From an uncultured Lachnospiraceae bacterium (GTDB lineage: Bacteria > Bacillota > Clostridia > Lachnospirales > Lachnospiraceae), in NCBI GenBank assembly GCA_934437985.1, contig CAKSBI010000008.1, positions 1 to 64,000 of the forward strand: 64,000 nucleotides of DNA, given 5' to 3'. A program made the position numbers and the translations under genes. Shown here piece after piece: positions 16,586 through 26,504 of this stretch (its first letter is position 1; the number at the start of each line of letters is the position of its first letter). Below the pieces are notes generated by a model. The model made no database searches, was not told the origin of the DNA, and saw only the letters and a list, made by a program, of their open reading frames with translations.

Positions 16586-18016
16586 CTATCTGCTAAGCTC
16601 ACCGGCTGCCTGTGCAATATGATTCAGGACATTGGTATTCTCAAACTCCTGGTTCATTGCTTCTGATGCAAGGGCTGCCACTTCCTCTGACACGGCAGAA
16701 ATTGTTTCAATTGAATCTGCGATTCCGTGGTTAGCGGTGGTTAATTCATTGACAGTATTAATCAGTGTGTTAATATTATCATTTACGGAAACTGTATTCT
16801 TTTCAATTGAAGCAAATGAATTCTCAGATTTCTTTACTGATTCTTTTTGCGTACTTATTTCTTTTGAAATCTTTTTGATTCCGTTGGTTATATCATTGAG
16901 TGTGGCAGAGATATTAGTGATCATACAACTTATCTCCTCGTTAGAATCCTTTGTCTTATGGCTCATGGCTGATACTTCGCCTGCGACAACAGCAAAGCCT
17001 TTTCCGGCAGAGCCGGCACGGGCTGCTTCGACATTGGCGTTAAGTGCCAGGATATTAGTCTGGAAAGCGATTGAGTCGATCATTTTACTGATCTTGTTCA
17101 TCTCAGACATATTAACCTGAAGATCCTCAAGAAAAGTTGCCATATTTTTGCTGGATTCCACTGTCTCGTCAACGATGTTTATCAGATTGCGCAGGTCTTC
17201 CCTGCCCTGTTCGACACACTGGATGGTCTGTTTCATTGAAGAATCGATCATATTGACTGCCTGTTCAACAAGTGCGGTCTTTTCACTGATTGCCGCTGTC
17301 TGTAACAGCTGGCTCTGAACCGCTTCTGTAGTATTGTTAGTGCCTGATGATACCTGTTCCATTGCATTCCTGGTGCGTGTTGCCGATTCAAGCAGTGTAT
17401 TCAGATCCCTGTTGATCAACACCAGACCCTGGTCAGTTGCGTCCATCATGCTGTTGATCTTATCAAGCTTCAGCCTGCTGTTGGCATTGATCGTCTTGGC
17501 AACCCAGTATGAAAAGACGGCTATCATAATGATAACTATATCCTGGATGATGGCATTACTGAGTGTACTGAATCCAAAGCGTCCGGTCATTCCGCCAATA
17601 ATAGTGATAAGAAATGATTCTATTACTACTCCGATATTAACCTTAAGGCTGTATGCCACATCATTGTAAACAGAGATTACAAGAAGAAGAGGTACAACAA
17701 AATAGAACAGCATTGCATCTGATGAGGTAAATATTACAAAGGTAAAATATACTGCAAAACCATAGCCGACAAAATGACTGATCATTCTGGTCTCATGGTT
17801 CTTTTTCCAGCAGATATATTCTGCAATTGGAGAAAAGAAACCGAGTACAAGAGTAAACAGGTAATATGACACTGAGCATAAACCGCTTGCGCACCGGAGG
17901 GTTGCCAGAAGCTCCATGCATATAATTACGATAAAATGGCAAAGCATGCTGACACGGTTATTTCTTTCATATTCTGACACATTCATATTATTTTTGTCCT
18001 TTTTTGTTTTCATCAT
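16586..18016 (-). CDS. Methyl-accepting chemotaxis protein with multi-pass membrane head
   Basis: The 476-residue receptor resembles the one at 5517 in design: about six membrane helices in the first 180 residues, little exposed outside the cell, then the cytoplasmic signalling coiled coil. The tip shows FQTNILALNANVEAARAGSA and [15 protein letters not shown]. The start is ATG 18016 (or 18013) after GCGGGGA. It is transcribed away from the CotH gene; the 171-base shared gap has a TATAAT at 18130-18135 for the CotH side and a TTGATA-like box for this side. Confidence 0.92.
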   Translation of the reverse strand: MMKTKKDKNNMNVSEYERNNRVSMLCHFIVIICMELLATLRCASGLCSVSYYLFTLVLGFFSPIAEYICWKKNHETRMISHFVGYGFAVYFTFVIFTSSDAMLFYFVVPLLLVISVYNDVAYSLKVNIGVVIESFLITIIGGMTGRFGFSTLSNAIIQDIVIIMIAVFSYWVAKTINANSRLKLDKINSMMDATDQGLVLINRDLNTLLESATRTRNAMEQVSSGTNNTTEAVQSQLLQTAAISEKTALVEQAVNMIDSSMKQTIQCVEQGREDLRNLINIVDETVESSKNMATFLEDLQVNMSEMNKISKMIDSIAFQTNILALNANVEAARAGSAGKGFAVVAGEVSAMSHKTKDSNEEISCMITNISATLNDITNGIKKISKEISTQKESVKKSENSFASIEKNTVSVNDNINTLINTVNELTTANHGIADSIETISAVSEEVAALASEAMNQEFENTNVLNHIAQAAGELSR

Positions 18017-18187
18017 AAGTATTCCCCGCTCTTAATATGATTTATATTTTATATAATTATTATAATATTTTTATCAAATTAATTCCAGCCCTTTTGAATA
18101 AAAAATAGAAAAAAGTACAGGGTGTATGTTATAATGCATATGTAGCGTTATACTGGTAATTGAAATGGAGCAGAAAGGGGTCTGTTA

Positions 18188-20926
18188 ATGAAGGTATTTA
18201 AGAATAGGATATGTAAAAAGACTGCTGTCCTTATGGTGGCAGCAATGCTTGTGGGTGCGGTTCCGGAATGTGGTATTGGTGATGGTGCAGTATATGCTGC
18301 TGCAGCAGAGAAAGCTGATACTGAAGGGCTTACAGAAGCCGTTATATTTTCACGGCAGTCGGGCTGTTATGAGGAAGAATTTGAACTTACGCTTTCGGCG
18401 GCTGAGGGGAGTACCATCTACTATACAACGGATGGTAATGACCCTGTTGTAGGTGAGCTTGCAACTAAAAAGTACACAGGTCCGATTATGGTCAAAGACC
18501 TGAAGGGCAGTGTATTTTTGTCAAATAAGGAGAATTCAGGCAAGTATGCAGAGAATGTTGAGGATACAAGGAGTGGTGATAAGTTCTGGGTGTATGTACC
18601 TGATAAGACAAAGGTTGACAGGGCATTTATCGTAAGGGCGGTTGCCGTTGACGCGGCAGGTACCGCTTCTCCGATATCCACAAGGACATATTTTTTGAAT
18701 AACGATATAGTTAAAAAATATAATGGTGCAGCAGTTATTTCTCTTGTAACTGATCCGGATAATCTGCTTGACCCTGCGACGGGAATATATGTACTTGGCA
18801 ATGGTTATAAGAACAGTAATGACTTTAATAATGCTAACTTCATGATGTCCGGAAAGGAAGCGGAGAGGGCAGCCAATATGGAGTTCTTTAACGGTAAAGG
18901 GACAGCAGATATTTCACGCGGTGTAGGTATCAGGATTCATGGCGGATATTCAAGACGCAACCAGCAAAAGAGCATGAATATCTATTTCAGGGATACATAT
19001 GATTACGGAACTAATAAGCTTAAAAAGTATGAGCTGCTGCCCGGACTTAAAAAATATGCAAATATTATGATTCGTAATGGTGGTAATGATGCTGATTACA
19101 CCAAGTTCCAGGATGCATTCATCCAGGGACAGGTTGCAGGGCTCAACGCCTCAACACAGGGGGTAAGACCCTGTATAGTATATCTTAATGGTGAATTCTG
19201 GGGACTTTATAACCTTACTGAAAAATACAGTGATAATTCTATTCAGTACAGATACGGAGTTGATAATAAGAATGTTGTAATGTATAAGGATTATAAGATT
19301 GACGAAGGTGAAGATCTTGACCCTGATGGAAGTATGCTTAATGAGTATAAGGCGCTTGCGAATCTTGATATGACAAAGGCTGCCAATTATAAGAAGTTCT
19401 GTGATATGGTTGATGTAGATAATTACATTGATTATAACGCAACAGAAGTATATATCGATAATGGTGACTGGTGGGCAGGCTGTACCAATATCCATAATCA
19501 CCAGATGTGGAGGGCAGCTGACCCGTCAAAAGAAGACCCGAAGAATAAGTATGGGGATGGCAGATGGAGATTCTGTCTGTTTGACACCGAGTATTCAATG
19601 GATTTTCTGAACGATGGTGGCAATTATTACAGCTATTCTTCATGGTGCAGGGATTCCATAAAGGATCACCTGCTTGCAGGGGACAGTGTTTTTGCAGCTG
19701 TATTTAAGAATAAAACATTTGCAGGTAAGTTTATGACCAGGCTGCTTGACCTCAGAAATTATCTGTTCGAGTATTATTATGCTGCCGGTGTCCTTGACAA
19801 TTATGTTGACCTGTATAACCCGCTTATGCAGATGCATAAAGTAAGATGGGGTTATGAGGATGTTGTGAAGAGCGTGAAGAGAATGAAGACATTCCTTGCA
19901 TACAGGGGTGATTATTCACTGAAAATGATTGAAAGTAACTTTAATGTCACGGCTTCCGACAGGGTAAATGTTACTGTATCACAGAATCTTGAATCTGGCG
20001 ATGCGGTTATGGTTAATGATATGACACCTGTCAGTAACAGTGAATGGAAGGCAATATATTACAAGAATAATGTGCTTAGACTTGCAGCCAGGGATGTGGA
20101 AGGATGTAAGTTTGATCACTGGGAGGTTGATAATGCAGTAATTGATGATGCTTCATCAGCTGATGCAGTGGTAACACTTACTAAGCCGGGCAGTACTTCG
20201 GTTAAGGCAGTATATGTCAATGGGGATGGGGAGATTAATGACCCGGGTCCGACAACAGTGCCGACAACAGCGCCATCAGCAGTGCCAACTCCTAAGGTGA
20301 CACCGACTCCAACCAAGAGACCGGGTGGCGGCTGGAACTGGGGTGACTGGGATTTTCCGGGTGATTCGCCGACCAAGACACCAAAGCCATCTGCAACACC
20401 GAAGCCATCTGCTGCACCGGAGCCAAGTGCTGCACCTGAAGCTACGGATGTGCCTGCAGGAACAGCGACACCTGCTTATTCGGCTGGGGTTCAGACTACT
20501 CCTGTAGTAACAGTTATGCCGCAGCCGGATGTAACAGCTCCGGGAACAGACACAGACAAAGTGCCTGATACCGCCAGGGTATATACGGTGGGAAAAGGAA
20601 AGTACAGATTTAACGGCAGTGATGGGGTAATACTGACAGGAACCGTATCTAAGCTTGTAAAATCATTTATTATCCCTGCTTCAGTTAAGATTGATGGCAG
20701 AACATATAAGGTTGTTGGAATATCAAAAAATGCATTTAAGAATTGCAGGAAGCTTAAGAATATAACTGTTAAATCCTTAACAATCAAAAAGGCGGGGCAG
20801 TCTGCCTTCAGGAACATACATAAAAGAGCAGTGATCAGGGTTCCAAAATCATGCCTTAAGAGATACAGGAAGTTATTCAGGGGCAGAAAAGTACTGTCAG
20901 TATCAGATAAGCAGGTATTGCCGTAA
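18188..20926 (+). CDS. Secreted CotH-domain protein with chitobiase-like and LRR-like modules
   Basis: The 912-residue protein starts with a signal peptide (cleavage near residue 38, VYAAAA). A CHB_HEX_C-type domain follows (EGSTIYYTTDGNDP, about 55-165), then a CotH kinase-like domain (about 175-590) containing GVGIRIHGGYSRR, YLNGEFWGLYNLTEK and GRWRFCLFDTEYSMDF. A beta-rich domain and a long Thr/Pro/Ser linker (about 690-790) lead to a C-terminal BspA-like leucine-rich repeat with SKNAFKNCRKLKNITV. CotH proteins phosphorylate spore-coat proteins in Bacillus; in gut Clostridia such secreted forms also accompany cell-surface and cellulosomal systems. No dockerin or sortase signal is seen. It is a single gene unit with AAAGGGG before ATG. 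Confidence 0.85.
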   Translation: MKVFKNRICKKTAVLMVAAMLVGAVPECGIGDGAVYAAAAEKADTEGLTEAVIFSRQSGCYEEEFELTLSAAEGSTIYYTTDGNDPVVGELATKKYTGPIMVKDLKGSVFLSNKENSGKYAENVEDTRSGDKFWVYVPDKTKVDRAFIVRAVAVDAAGTASPISTRTYFLNNDIVKKYNGAAVISLVTDPDNLLDPATGIYVLGNGYKNSNDFNNANFMMSGKEAERAANMEFFNGKGTADISRGVGIRIHGGYSRRNQQKSMNIYFRDTYDYGTNKLKKYELLPGLKKYANIMIRNGGNDADYTKFQDAFIQGQVAGLNASTQGVRPCIVYLNGEFWGLYNLTEKYSDNSIQYRYGVDNKNVVMYKDYKIDEGEDLDPDGSMLNEYKALANLDMTKAANYKKFCDMVDVDNYIDYNATEVYIDNGDWWAGCTNIHNHQMWRAADPSKEDPKNKYGDGRWRFCLFDTEYSMDFLNDGGNYYSYSSWCRDSIKDHLLAGDSVFAAVFKNKTFAGKFMTRLLDLRNYLFEYYYAAGVLDNYVDLYNPLMQMHKVRWGYEDVVKSVKRMKTFLAYRGDYSLKMIESNFNVTASDRVNVTVSQNLESGDAVMVNDMTPVSNSEWKAIYYKNNVLRLAARDVEGCKFDHWEVDNAVIDDASSADAVVTLTKPGSTSVKAVYVNGDGEINDPGPTTVPTTAPSAVPTPKVTPTPTKRPGGGWNWGDWDFPGDSPTKTPKPSATPKPSAAPEPSAAPEATDVPAGTATPAYSAGVQTTPVVTVMPQPDVTAPGTDTDKVPDTARVYTVGKGKYRFNGSDGVILTGTVSKLVKSFIIPASVKIDGRTYKVVGISKNAFKNCRKLKNITVKSLTIKKAGQSAFRNIHKRAVIRVPKSCLKRYRKLFRGRKVLSVSDKQVLP

Positions 20927-20973
20927 TGTGATACCGGGTATAATATGCAGGATGAAATTTAGTGAATCAGCTT

Positions 20974-21005
20974 AAAGAGGTGTGGCAGTATTGCTGCATC
21001 TCTTT
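20974..21005 (+). terminator. Hairpin after the CotH-protein gene
   Basis: AAAGAGGTG pairs with CATCTCTTT, and an inner GCAG/CTGC extends the stem. The 3' side has CTTT but no long T run, so it may be a weak terminator or an RNA-stabilising hairpin. Confidence 0.5.
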
Positions 21006-21065
21006 GAAGCTTATAGAATAATTGAGGGAATATCCGTAAAAGTAATATGAGAGAGGAAAGTTGTC

Positions 21066-21731
21066 GTGAACAGATTATTAGTTGTTGAAGATGATAAAAG
21101 TATTATTGCAATGCTTCGTGAATTCCTTACATCAGAAGGATTTATGGTTGAGGCAGTGACAGGCCAGAATGATGCTGTCAGGCATATTGAGGAAAATGTA
21201 TATGATCTTCTTCTTGTTGATATATCATTATCTGATGGAAATGGGTTTGCTGTGTGCAGGGCTGCAAAGGAAAAGGATTATCCGGTTATATTTCTGACGG
21301 CATCCGGGGATGAATACAGTGTGGTTGCCGGACTTGATATGGGTGCGGATGATTACATTGCAAAGCCATTCAGGCCAAGGGAGCTTGTTTCAAGGATCAA
21401 GAGTGTGATAAGGCGCTGTGGCAGGACCAATACCATAATGCTTTCAGGGAATATAACCGTGGATACTGAACGTGCAGCGGTATCACGCGGTGGTGCGGAG
21501 CTTATGCTGTCAGCGTTAGAATACAGACTTCTTCTCGCACTTATTAACAACAGGGGAAATGTGATGTCCAGGACAAGGCTCCTTGAGGAGATATGGGATA
21601 TTGCAGGGGATTTTGTTAATGACAACACGCTTACGGTGTATATTAAGAGACTTCGTGATAAGATCGAAGAGGACCCACAGAATCCTGTGGTAATTAAGAC
21701 TGTCCGGGGATTCGGGTACAGGGTAGACTGA
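21066..21731 (+). CDS. OmpR-family response regulator
   Basis: The 221-residue protein has a receiver domain with the acidic pocket EDD (8-10), acceptor Asp52 (LLLVDISLSDG) and the conserved Lys in DDYIAKPFRPREL. A winged-helix domain (about 125-220) contains LEEIWDIAGDFVNDNTLTV. GAGAGGA precedes the GTG start. It is followed by its kinase after 46 bases and then by an ABC transporter, the usual layout of peptide-antibiotic sensing and detoxification modules. It probably binds the palindrome at 22815. Confidence 0.9.
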   Translation: MNRLLVVEDDKSIIAMLREFLTSEGFMVEAVTGQNDAVRHIEENVYDLLLVDISLSDGNGFAVCRAAKEKDYPVIFLTASGDEYSVVAGLDMGADDYIAKPFRPRELVSRIKSVIRRCGRTNTIMLSGNITVDTERAAVSRGGAELMLSALEYRLLLALINNRGNVMSRTRLLEEIWDIAGDFVNDNTLTVYIKRLRDKIEEDPQNPVVIKTVRGFGYRVD

Positions 21732-21777
21732 TATATTGCTATATATATGGCCACATAAAAAGGGGGAGGTGCCTGTA

Positions 21778-22806
21778 ATGGACTTTATCAGGAATCCGGA
21801 GATTAAAAGAGAGATTTTATTATATATGGTGGCGGTAATTGTTGTACCTGCCGCAATGGGGATTATATGCGGCAATACACCGCCTCTTAATATTACAACC
21901 ATTACAGCCGTAATATGTCTGTTATATACGATAATACATTTTGGCACATCATACCTGCGTTATGCCAGAATCAGAAGAATGAGCAGCCAGATAGAGGAGA
22001 TACTCCATAAAGGTTATCATATTAAGCTTGATGATTACACGGAAGGTGAACTTGCAATACTTGCAAATGAGATACATAAGGTGCTTTTAAGACTTACAGA
22101 GTCAGAAGACAGACTGACCAGGGATAAGGTACATTTGATGGATTCTATCGCAGATATTTCACACCAATTGCGGACTCCGCTTACATCTATCAATCTTGTT
22201 GTTACAATGCTTAATTCGGAAGAGCCGGGCAGTACCAGATACAGAGAGCTGGCAACGGAGCTCAGAAGACTTCTGAAAAGGATTGAGTGGCTAATAGAAA
22301 GCCTGCTTAAGCTGTCACGCTTTGATGCAGGGGCGGTAACGCTCAGGGAAGATAAAGTATCTGTACCGGAATTAATAAAAAAAGCCTGTGAGCCACTCGC
22401 AATACCGCTGGAGCTTAGTGGTGTAAGCCTTATAACCAATGTAAATGATGAGACATATTCAGGTGACATGAAATGGAGCATTGAAGCAATAGGCAATATA
22501 GTAAAAAACTGCATGGAGCATACAGCCCGGGGCGGCAGTATTATCATAAACGCCGGGGAGACGCCATTGTATACCCGGCTGACGATACGTGATACCGGGT
22601 GTGGTTTCGTACCGGAGGATATACCACATCTGTTTGAAAGATTCTACAAAGGCAGTAATGCTTCTGAGGACAGCTTTGGGATAGGGCTTGCGCTTGCAAG
22701 GCTGATAATAACAGAACAGAATGGAACGGTTAAGGCTGCCAATTATCAGGATGGGGATGTAAGCGGCGCACAGTTTGAGATACGGTTTTGGAAAGGAATT
22801 GTGTAA
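21778..22806 (+). CDS. Sensor histidine kinase with two short membrane helices
   Basis: The 342-residue protein has two membrane helices within the first 65 residues and almost no extracellular loop, then a HisKA domain with phospho-accepting His129 (ADISHQLRTPLTSI) and a HATPase domain ending in GIGLALARLI. This compact design, with sensing left to the transporter or membrane, is typical of intramembrane-sensing kinases linked to ABC transporters. GGGGGAGG at 21762-21769 sets the start at ATG 21778 rather than 21736. Confidence 0.9.
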   Translation: MDFIRNPEIKREILLYMVAVIVVPAAMGIICGNTPPLNITTITAVICLLYTIIHFGTSYLRYARIRRMSSQIEEILHKGYHIKLDDYTEGELAILANEIHKVLLRLTESEDRLTRDKVHLMDSIADISHQLRTPLTSINLVVTMLNSEEPGSTRYRELATELRRLLKRIEWLIESLLKLSRFDAGAVTLREDKVSVPELIKKACEPLAIPLELSGVSLITNVNDETYSGDMKWSIEAIGNIVKNCMEHTARGGSIIINAGETPLYTRLTIRDTGCGFVPEDIPHLFERFYKGSNASEDSFGIGLALARLIITEQNGTVKAANYQDGDVSGAQFEIRFWKGIV

Positions 22807-22814
22807 GAAGCTTC

Positions 22815-22830
22815 ATTACAGAACTGTAAT
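22815..22830. promoter_or_regulatory. Palindrome before the ABC genes, probable response-regulator site
   Basis: ATTACAG-AA-CTGTAAT is a perfect inverted repeat. A TATGAT -10 box follows at 22863-22868 with a poor -35 region, so the palindrome lies just upstream of -35, where an OmpR-type activator would bind. It separates the two-component genes from the transporter genes, which suggests inducible transporter expression. Confidence 0.6.
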
Positions 22831-22927
22831 ATTCCAGTCACCATATTGTAAGTATAGTCTGTTATGATGTAACTGTAAGAGAGAATAATTATATTATGAA
22901 TGAAGCATCATGAAAGGGGTATTTGCA

Positions 22928-23611
22928 ATGGATATAATCAAAGTTGAGAATCTTACAAAAATATATGGCAAAGGTGAAAATGAGGTAAGGGCACTTGATA
23001 ATGTGTCATTTACGGTGAAAAAAGGTGAATTTGTAGCAATAATCGGACCATCAGGTTCAGGAAAGTCAACCCTGCTCCATCTGCTTGGGGGTGTTGATAA
23101 GCCAACATCAGGCAAGGTCTGGATGGATGGACAGGATGTATATGCATGTAATGATGAGCAGCTTGCAATATTCAGGCGCAGGCAGGTTGGCCTTATATAT
23201 CAGTTTTATAATCTTATACCGGTGCTGGATGTCATGGAGAATATGACACTGCCGGTTCTTATGGATGGGAAAAAAGTAAATGAAGACAGATTAGAAGAAT
23301 TACTTGGGATTCTCTCGCTTAAAGAGAGACGTAAGCATCTGCCAAACCAGCTTTCGGGAGGGCAGCAGCAGAGAGTATCGATTGGAAGGGCTCTTATGAA
23401 TTCACCGCTTGTGGTGCTTGCGGATGAACCGACAGGCAATCTTGATTCAAAGAACAGTCAGGAGATAGTTGAACTTCTCAAACTGTCTAATGAACGTTAT
23501 AACCAGACTCTGATCATAATAACCCATGATGAAAATATTGCATTACAGGCAGACAGGATTATTGCAATTGAAGATGGAAAAATTGTCCGTGATGAAACTG
23601 TCAGGGGGTGA
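22928..23611 (+). CDS. ABC transporter ATP-binding protein, MacB/BceA type
   Basis: The 227-residue ATPase has Walker [10 protein letters not shown], the signature [15 protein letters not shown], Walker [13 protein letters not shown] and the H-loop IITHDE. The phrasing of the motifs is that of the LolD/MacB/BceA group, which partners FtsX-type permeases. AAAGGGG at 22913-22919 favours the ATG at 22928 over the in-frame ATG at 22910. The permease follows after five bases. Confidence 0.92.
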   Translation: MDIIKVENLTKIYGKGENEVRALDNVSFTVKKGEFVAIIGPSGSGKSTLLHLLGGVDKPTSGKVWMDGQDVYACNDEQLAIFRRRQVGLIYQFYNLIPVLDVMENMTLPVLMDGKKVNEDRLEELLGILSLKERRKHLPNQLSGGQQQRVSIGRALMNSPLVVLADEPTGNLDSKNSQEIVELLKLSNERYNQTLIIITHDENIALQADRIIAIEDGKIVRDETVRG

Positions 23612-23616
23612 TCTGA

Positions 23617-26433
23617 ATGAAAGTATTATGGAAGTACACAATAAGAAACCTCAGAAAAAATAAAGTAAGGACATTGGTGACCATACTTGGTATCATACTT
23701 TCAGTGTCATTATTTACGGCAGTTGCGGAAGGCCTTATAAGTGCAAGGCAGTATGGGATAGATGTCGTCAAAAAGACAGTAGGAAGCTATGAGGCTTTAA
23801 TAAATAACCCTGACAGTAAAATTATGGAAAACATAGCCCGAAATGACAAAATTGTTGAATATACGGTTATGAATAACTTAGGCTATGCTGATAACATAGG
23901 AAGTACAAACAATGGAAAGCCGTACCTCAAGGTGTGTGAGGTATCGGATGAATTTCAGAAAATGGTGGCAGTACAGCTTACTGACGGACGTATGCCGGAA
24001 AATGATAAAGAGATAATTCTTCCGGCGCATCTGTATAGTAATGGTGGTGTGGAGCATAAGATTGGTGATATTTTAAAGCTTGATATCGGACCGAGGACGA
24101 TAGATGGTGAGGTTTTATATGAGTGCAGTGAGCATATGGAAGGCGAAAAAATAGATGTAAAAGAGTCGAAGGAATACCGTGTTGTTGGATTTTATGAACG
24201 GTTTAGTTATGATATTGAAGATTATTCATGCCCGGGGTATACAGCCATTACAAGAGCGGGAAATGAATATTCTGACAGCAGGATTGGTGATGACAGCATT
24301 GTATTCATAACAACAAGTGATTATGAGAAGCTGGCTGAAATAATGGCTGACGTGTTTGAAGATACTGATTCAGCTGCATTATCGTCACGCAATAATTCAA
24401 AACTGTTAATGCTGTACGGATATTCAAAGGATGCCGGGCTGATGGGGTTGATGATATGTCTTGTAGTAATATTATTTGCACTTATAATGGTTGGCTCTGT
24501 AATGCTTATATATAATTCATTCTCAATATCTGTCAGCGAAAGGATTAAGCAGTTTGGGTTGTTAAAATCAATTGGTGCTACCAGAAGACAGATTATGATG
24601 ACAGTGATATTTGAAGCGGTAAGCCTGTGTATAATCGCTGTTCCGGCAGGTCTTATTACAGGATGCCTGGGAATTGGCATAACGTTAAGACTGCTCAGGG
24701 GGGCATTTGATGCCATACTTGATTATGGAGATATAGGTGTATACATCGGGATTCATATTGAGACTTCTGTTCTTTTGTTAGTGGCAGCTCTTGGAATAAT
24801 TACGGTTATAATATCTGCGATGATACCGGCACTTAAGGTTGTCAGGATTCAGCCGATAGATGCTGTTAAGCAGTCAGGTGATGTGCAGCTTAAGAGAAAA
24901 GACGTAAGAACACTTGGGGTAACTGGAAAAATATTCGGTTTTGAGGGAATGATTGCCGCCAAAAATTACAGAAGAAGCAGAAGAAAATACCGCACGACAG
25001 TAATATCGCTGTTTGTCAGTGTAGTATTATTCATATCAGCAACCTCATTTACACATTATCTGGCCCAGACTGTGGAAAGAGTGATAGATGAAGCTAATTA
25101 TGACATTGCGTGCGGCGTGTACATGCCGGGTGAGTATCCTGAAATATATGATCAGCTTAAGAATATAAAAGGTATAAGTGACAGCAGCGTTGTAGAGAGA
25201 ATGCATGTAAGGATAAAGCTGGATAAGGATGCCGTCTCTGAATATTATGGTGGCTTACTTGATGCGGCTGATTACAGTGTAGATCCGGGAGAAGAAGTCT
25301 ATGAGGGTCTTTCTGCGGATGAATTAATGGATGAATGCAGGATGAATTATTCTGCATATTATGAAACGGTAGAACCTTATATTGAAGTTAATTTTGTGGC
25401 TGATGATGTGTATGATAAGCTTGTAAGGGATAATGGAATAAAGCTTGATAATTCAGGTGGTGTACAGGCATTATTATTTGATGATATTTACACACAAAAC
25501 GTGGTTGACGGAGCATCAACATGGGAGGATGCCAGCATGTTCAGGCATGACAGATTCCCACTGACACTTACTGCTGAATTTCAAAAGAAGATTAAGGGTT
25601 ACTACTTCAATGAGATGAGACCAGAGTTTAATGATAACTTTGAATTGGTAAAAGAAAATTATATATATATTAAGTCGGGTGAAGATGCTGCAGACGAAGA
25701 CCCTGCAGGGGTAGAAGAAAAAGTATTTGACAAGGATGAAATAACAGAGAATTATGATATCTGCATTGCCGGAATGATTAAAGAGTGCCCGATGGGAGTT
25801 AACAATGTTACAGGCATAATATATAAGAAAAGTGATAAGGACAGGGTCTTTGGTGACAGAAGTTCAGAGACATATTATAAGATGTTCTTCAAGGCAGCTG
25901 ATAACAGGCAGGTTACAAAAGATATTAAAAAATCAGTATCAGAATATGCCGCTTCGCATGGTGGTGCCGGAGACAGCCATGTGGAAGATCACAAGCAGAG
26001 TGTAGAAAGTGAGAGGGCCATTATAACAGTTGTAAAAGTATTCTCATATGGATTTATCGTACTTATCTCACTTATTGCACTTGCCAATGTATTTAACACG
26101 ATATCAACCAATATACTCCTTCGGCGAAGGGAATTTGCAATGCTGAAGTCAGTAGGAATGGCAGGAAAGGGTACATTTAAAATGATGTGCTATGAATGCC
26201 TGTTATATGGAATCAAGGGGCTTTTGTACGGAATACCTGCAGCAATTGCCGTTACGTATATTATATATGATTCCCTGAAAAATACGATAGCGGTATCATT
26301 TTATATACCTGCATCAAGTATTGTGATTGCTGTTCTGAGTGTATTTGCGGTAGTATTCATCACAATGATATATTCGATGAGTAGAATTAAGAAAGATAAT
26401 ATCCTCGATACGCTTAGAAAGGAAAGCATCTGA
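23617..26433 (+). CDS. FtsX-family ABC transporter permease
   Basis: The 938-residue permease shows two repeats of an N-terminal helix, a large extracellular domain and three membrane helices, about eight helices in all. The first helix is near residues 17-40, its helix group near 275-420, the second repeat begins near 455 and its last helices are at about 795-930. BceB permeases have ten helices and one large loop, so this is a different FtsX subtype, closer to two-loop peptide or lipoprotein exporters. With the kinase, regulator and ATPase upstream it probably protects against, or exports, an amphipathic compound. GGGGGTGA overlaps the end of the ATPase gene. Confidence 0.88.
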   Translation: MKVLWKYTIRNLRKNKVRTLVTILGIILSVSLFTAVAEGLISARQYGIDVVKKTVGSYEALINNPDSKIMENIARNDKIVEYTVMNNLGYADNIGSTNNGKPYLKVCEVSDEFQKMVAVQLTDGRMPENDKEIILPAHLYSNGGVEHKIGDILKLDIGPRTIDGEVLYECSEHMEGEKIDVKESKEYRVVGFYERFSYDIEDYSCPGYTAITRAGNEYSDSRIGDDSIVFITTSDYEKLAEIMADVFEDTDSAALSSRNNSKLLMLYGYSKDAGLMGLMICLVVILFALIMVGSVMLIYNSFSISVSERIKQFGLLKSIGATRRQIMMTVIFEAVSLCIIAVPAGLITGCLGIGITLRLLRGAFDAILDYGDIGVYIGIHIETSVLLLVAALGIITVIISAMIPALKVVRIQPIDAVKQSGDVQLKRKDVRTLGVTGKIFGFEGMIAAKNYRRSRRKYRTTVISLFVSVVLFISATSFTHYLAQTVERVIDEANYDIACGVYMPGEYPEIYDQLKNIKGISDSSVVERMHVRIKLDKDAVSEYYGGLLDAADYSVDPGEEVYEGLSADELMDECRMNYSAYYETVEPYIEVNFVADDVYDKLVRDNGIKLDNSGGVQALLFDDIYTQNVVDGASTWEDASMFRHDRFPLTLTAEFQKKIKGYYFNEMRPEFNDNFELVKENYIYIKSGEDAADEDPAGVEEKVFDKDEITENYDICIAGMIKECPMGVNNVTGIIYKKSDKDRVFGDRSSETYYKMFFKAADNRQVTKDIKKSVSEYAASHGGAGDSHVEDHKQSVESERAIITVVKVFSYGFIVLISLIALANVFNTISTNILLRRREFAMLKSVGMAGKGTFKMMCYECLLYGIKGLLYGIPAAIAVTYIIYDSLKNTIAVSFYIPASSIVIAVLSVFAVVFITMIYSMSRIKKDNILDTLRKESI

Positions 26434-26446
26434 TACAAGCATAATC

Positions 26447-26474
26447 TTGACATTTGAACCTCCCATGGTAGAAT
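26447..26474 (+). promoter_or_regulatory. Promoter of the esterase gene
   Basis: TTGACA (26447-26452) and TAGAAT (26469-26474) are spaced by 16 bases just after the permease stop codon. The start of transcription would fall near 26481, leaving a very short leader before ATG 26505. Confidence 0.6.
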
Positions 26475-26503
26475 TATTATATACTACTATGTGGAGGTTT
26501 TTA
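26457..26503 (+). terminator. Hairpin that joins a terminator to the esterase ribosome site
   Basis: AACCTCC (26457-26463) pairs with GGAGGTT (26493-26499), followed by a T run. In RNA coming from the permease gene this would act as a terminator and would also hide the esterase ribosome site GGAGG. RNA started at the local promoter lacks the left arm, so the site is free. Confidence 0.55.
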
Positions 26504-26504
26504 T

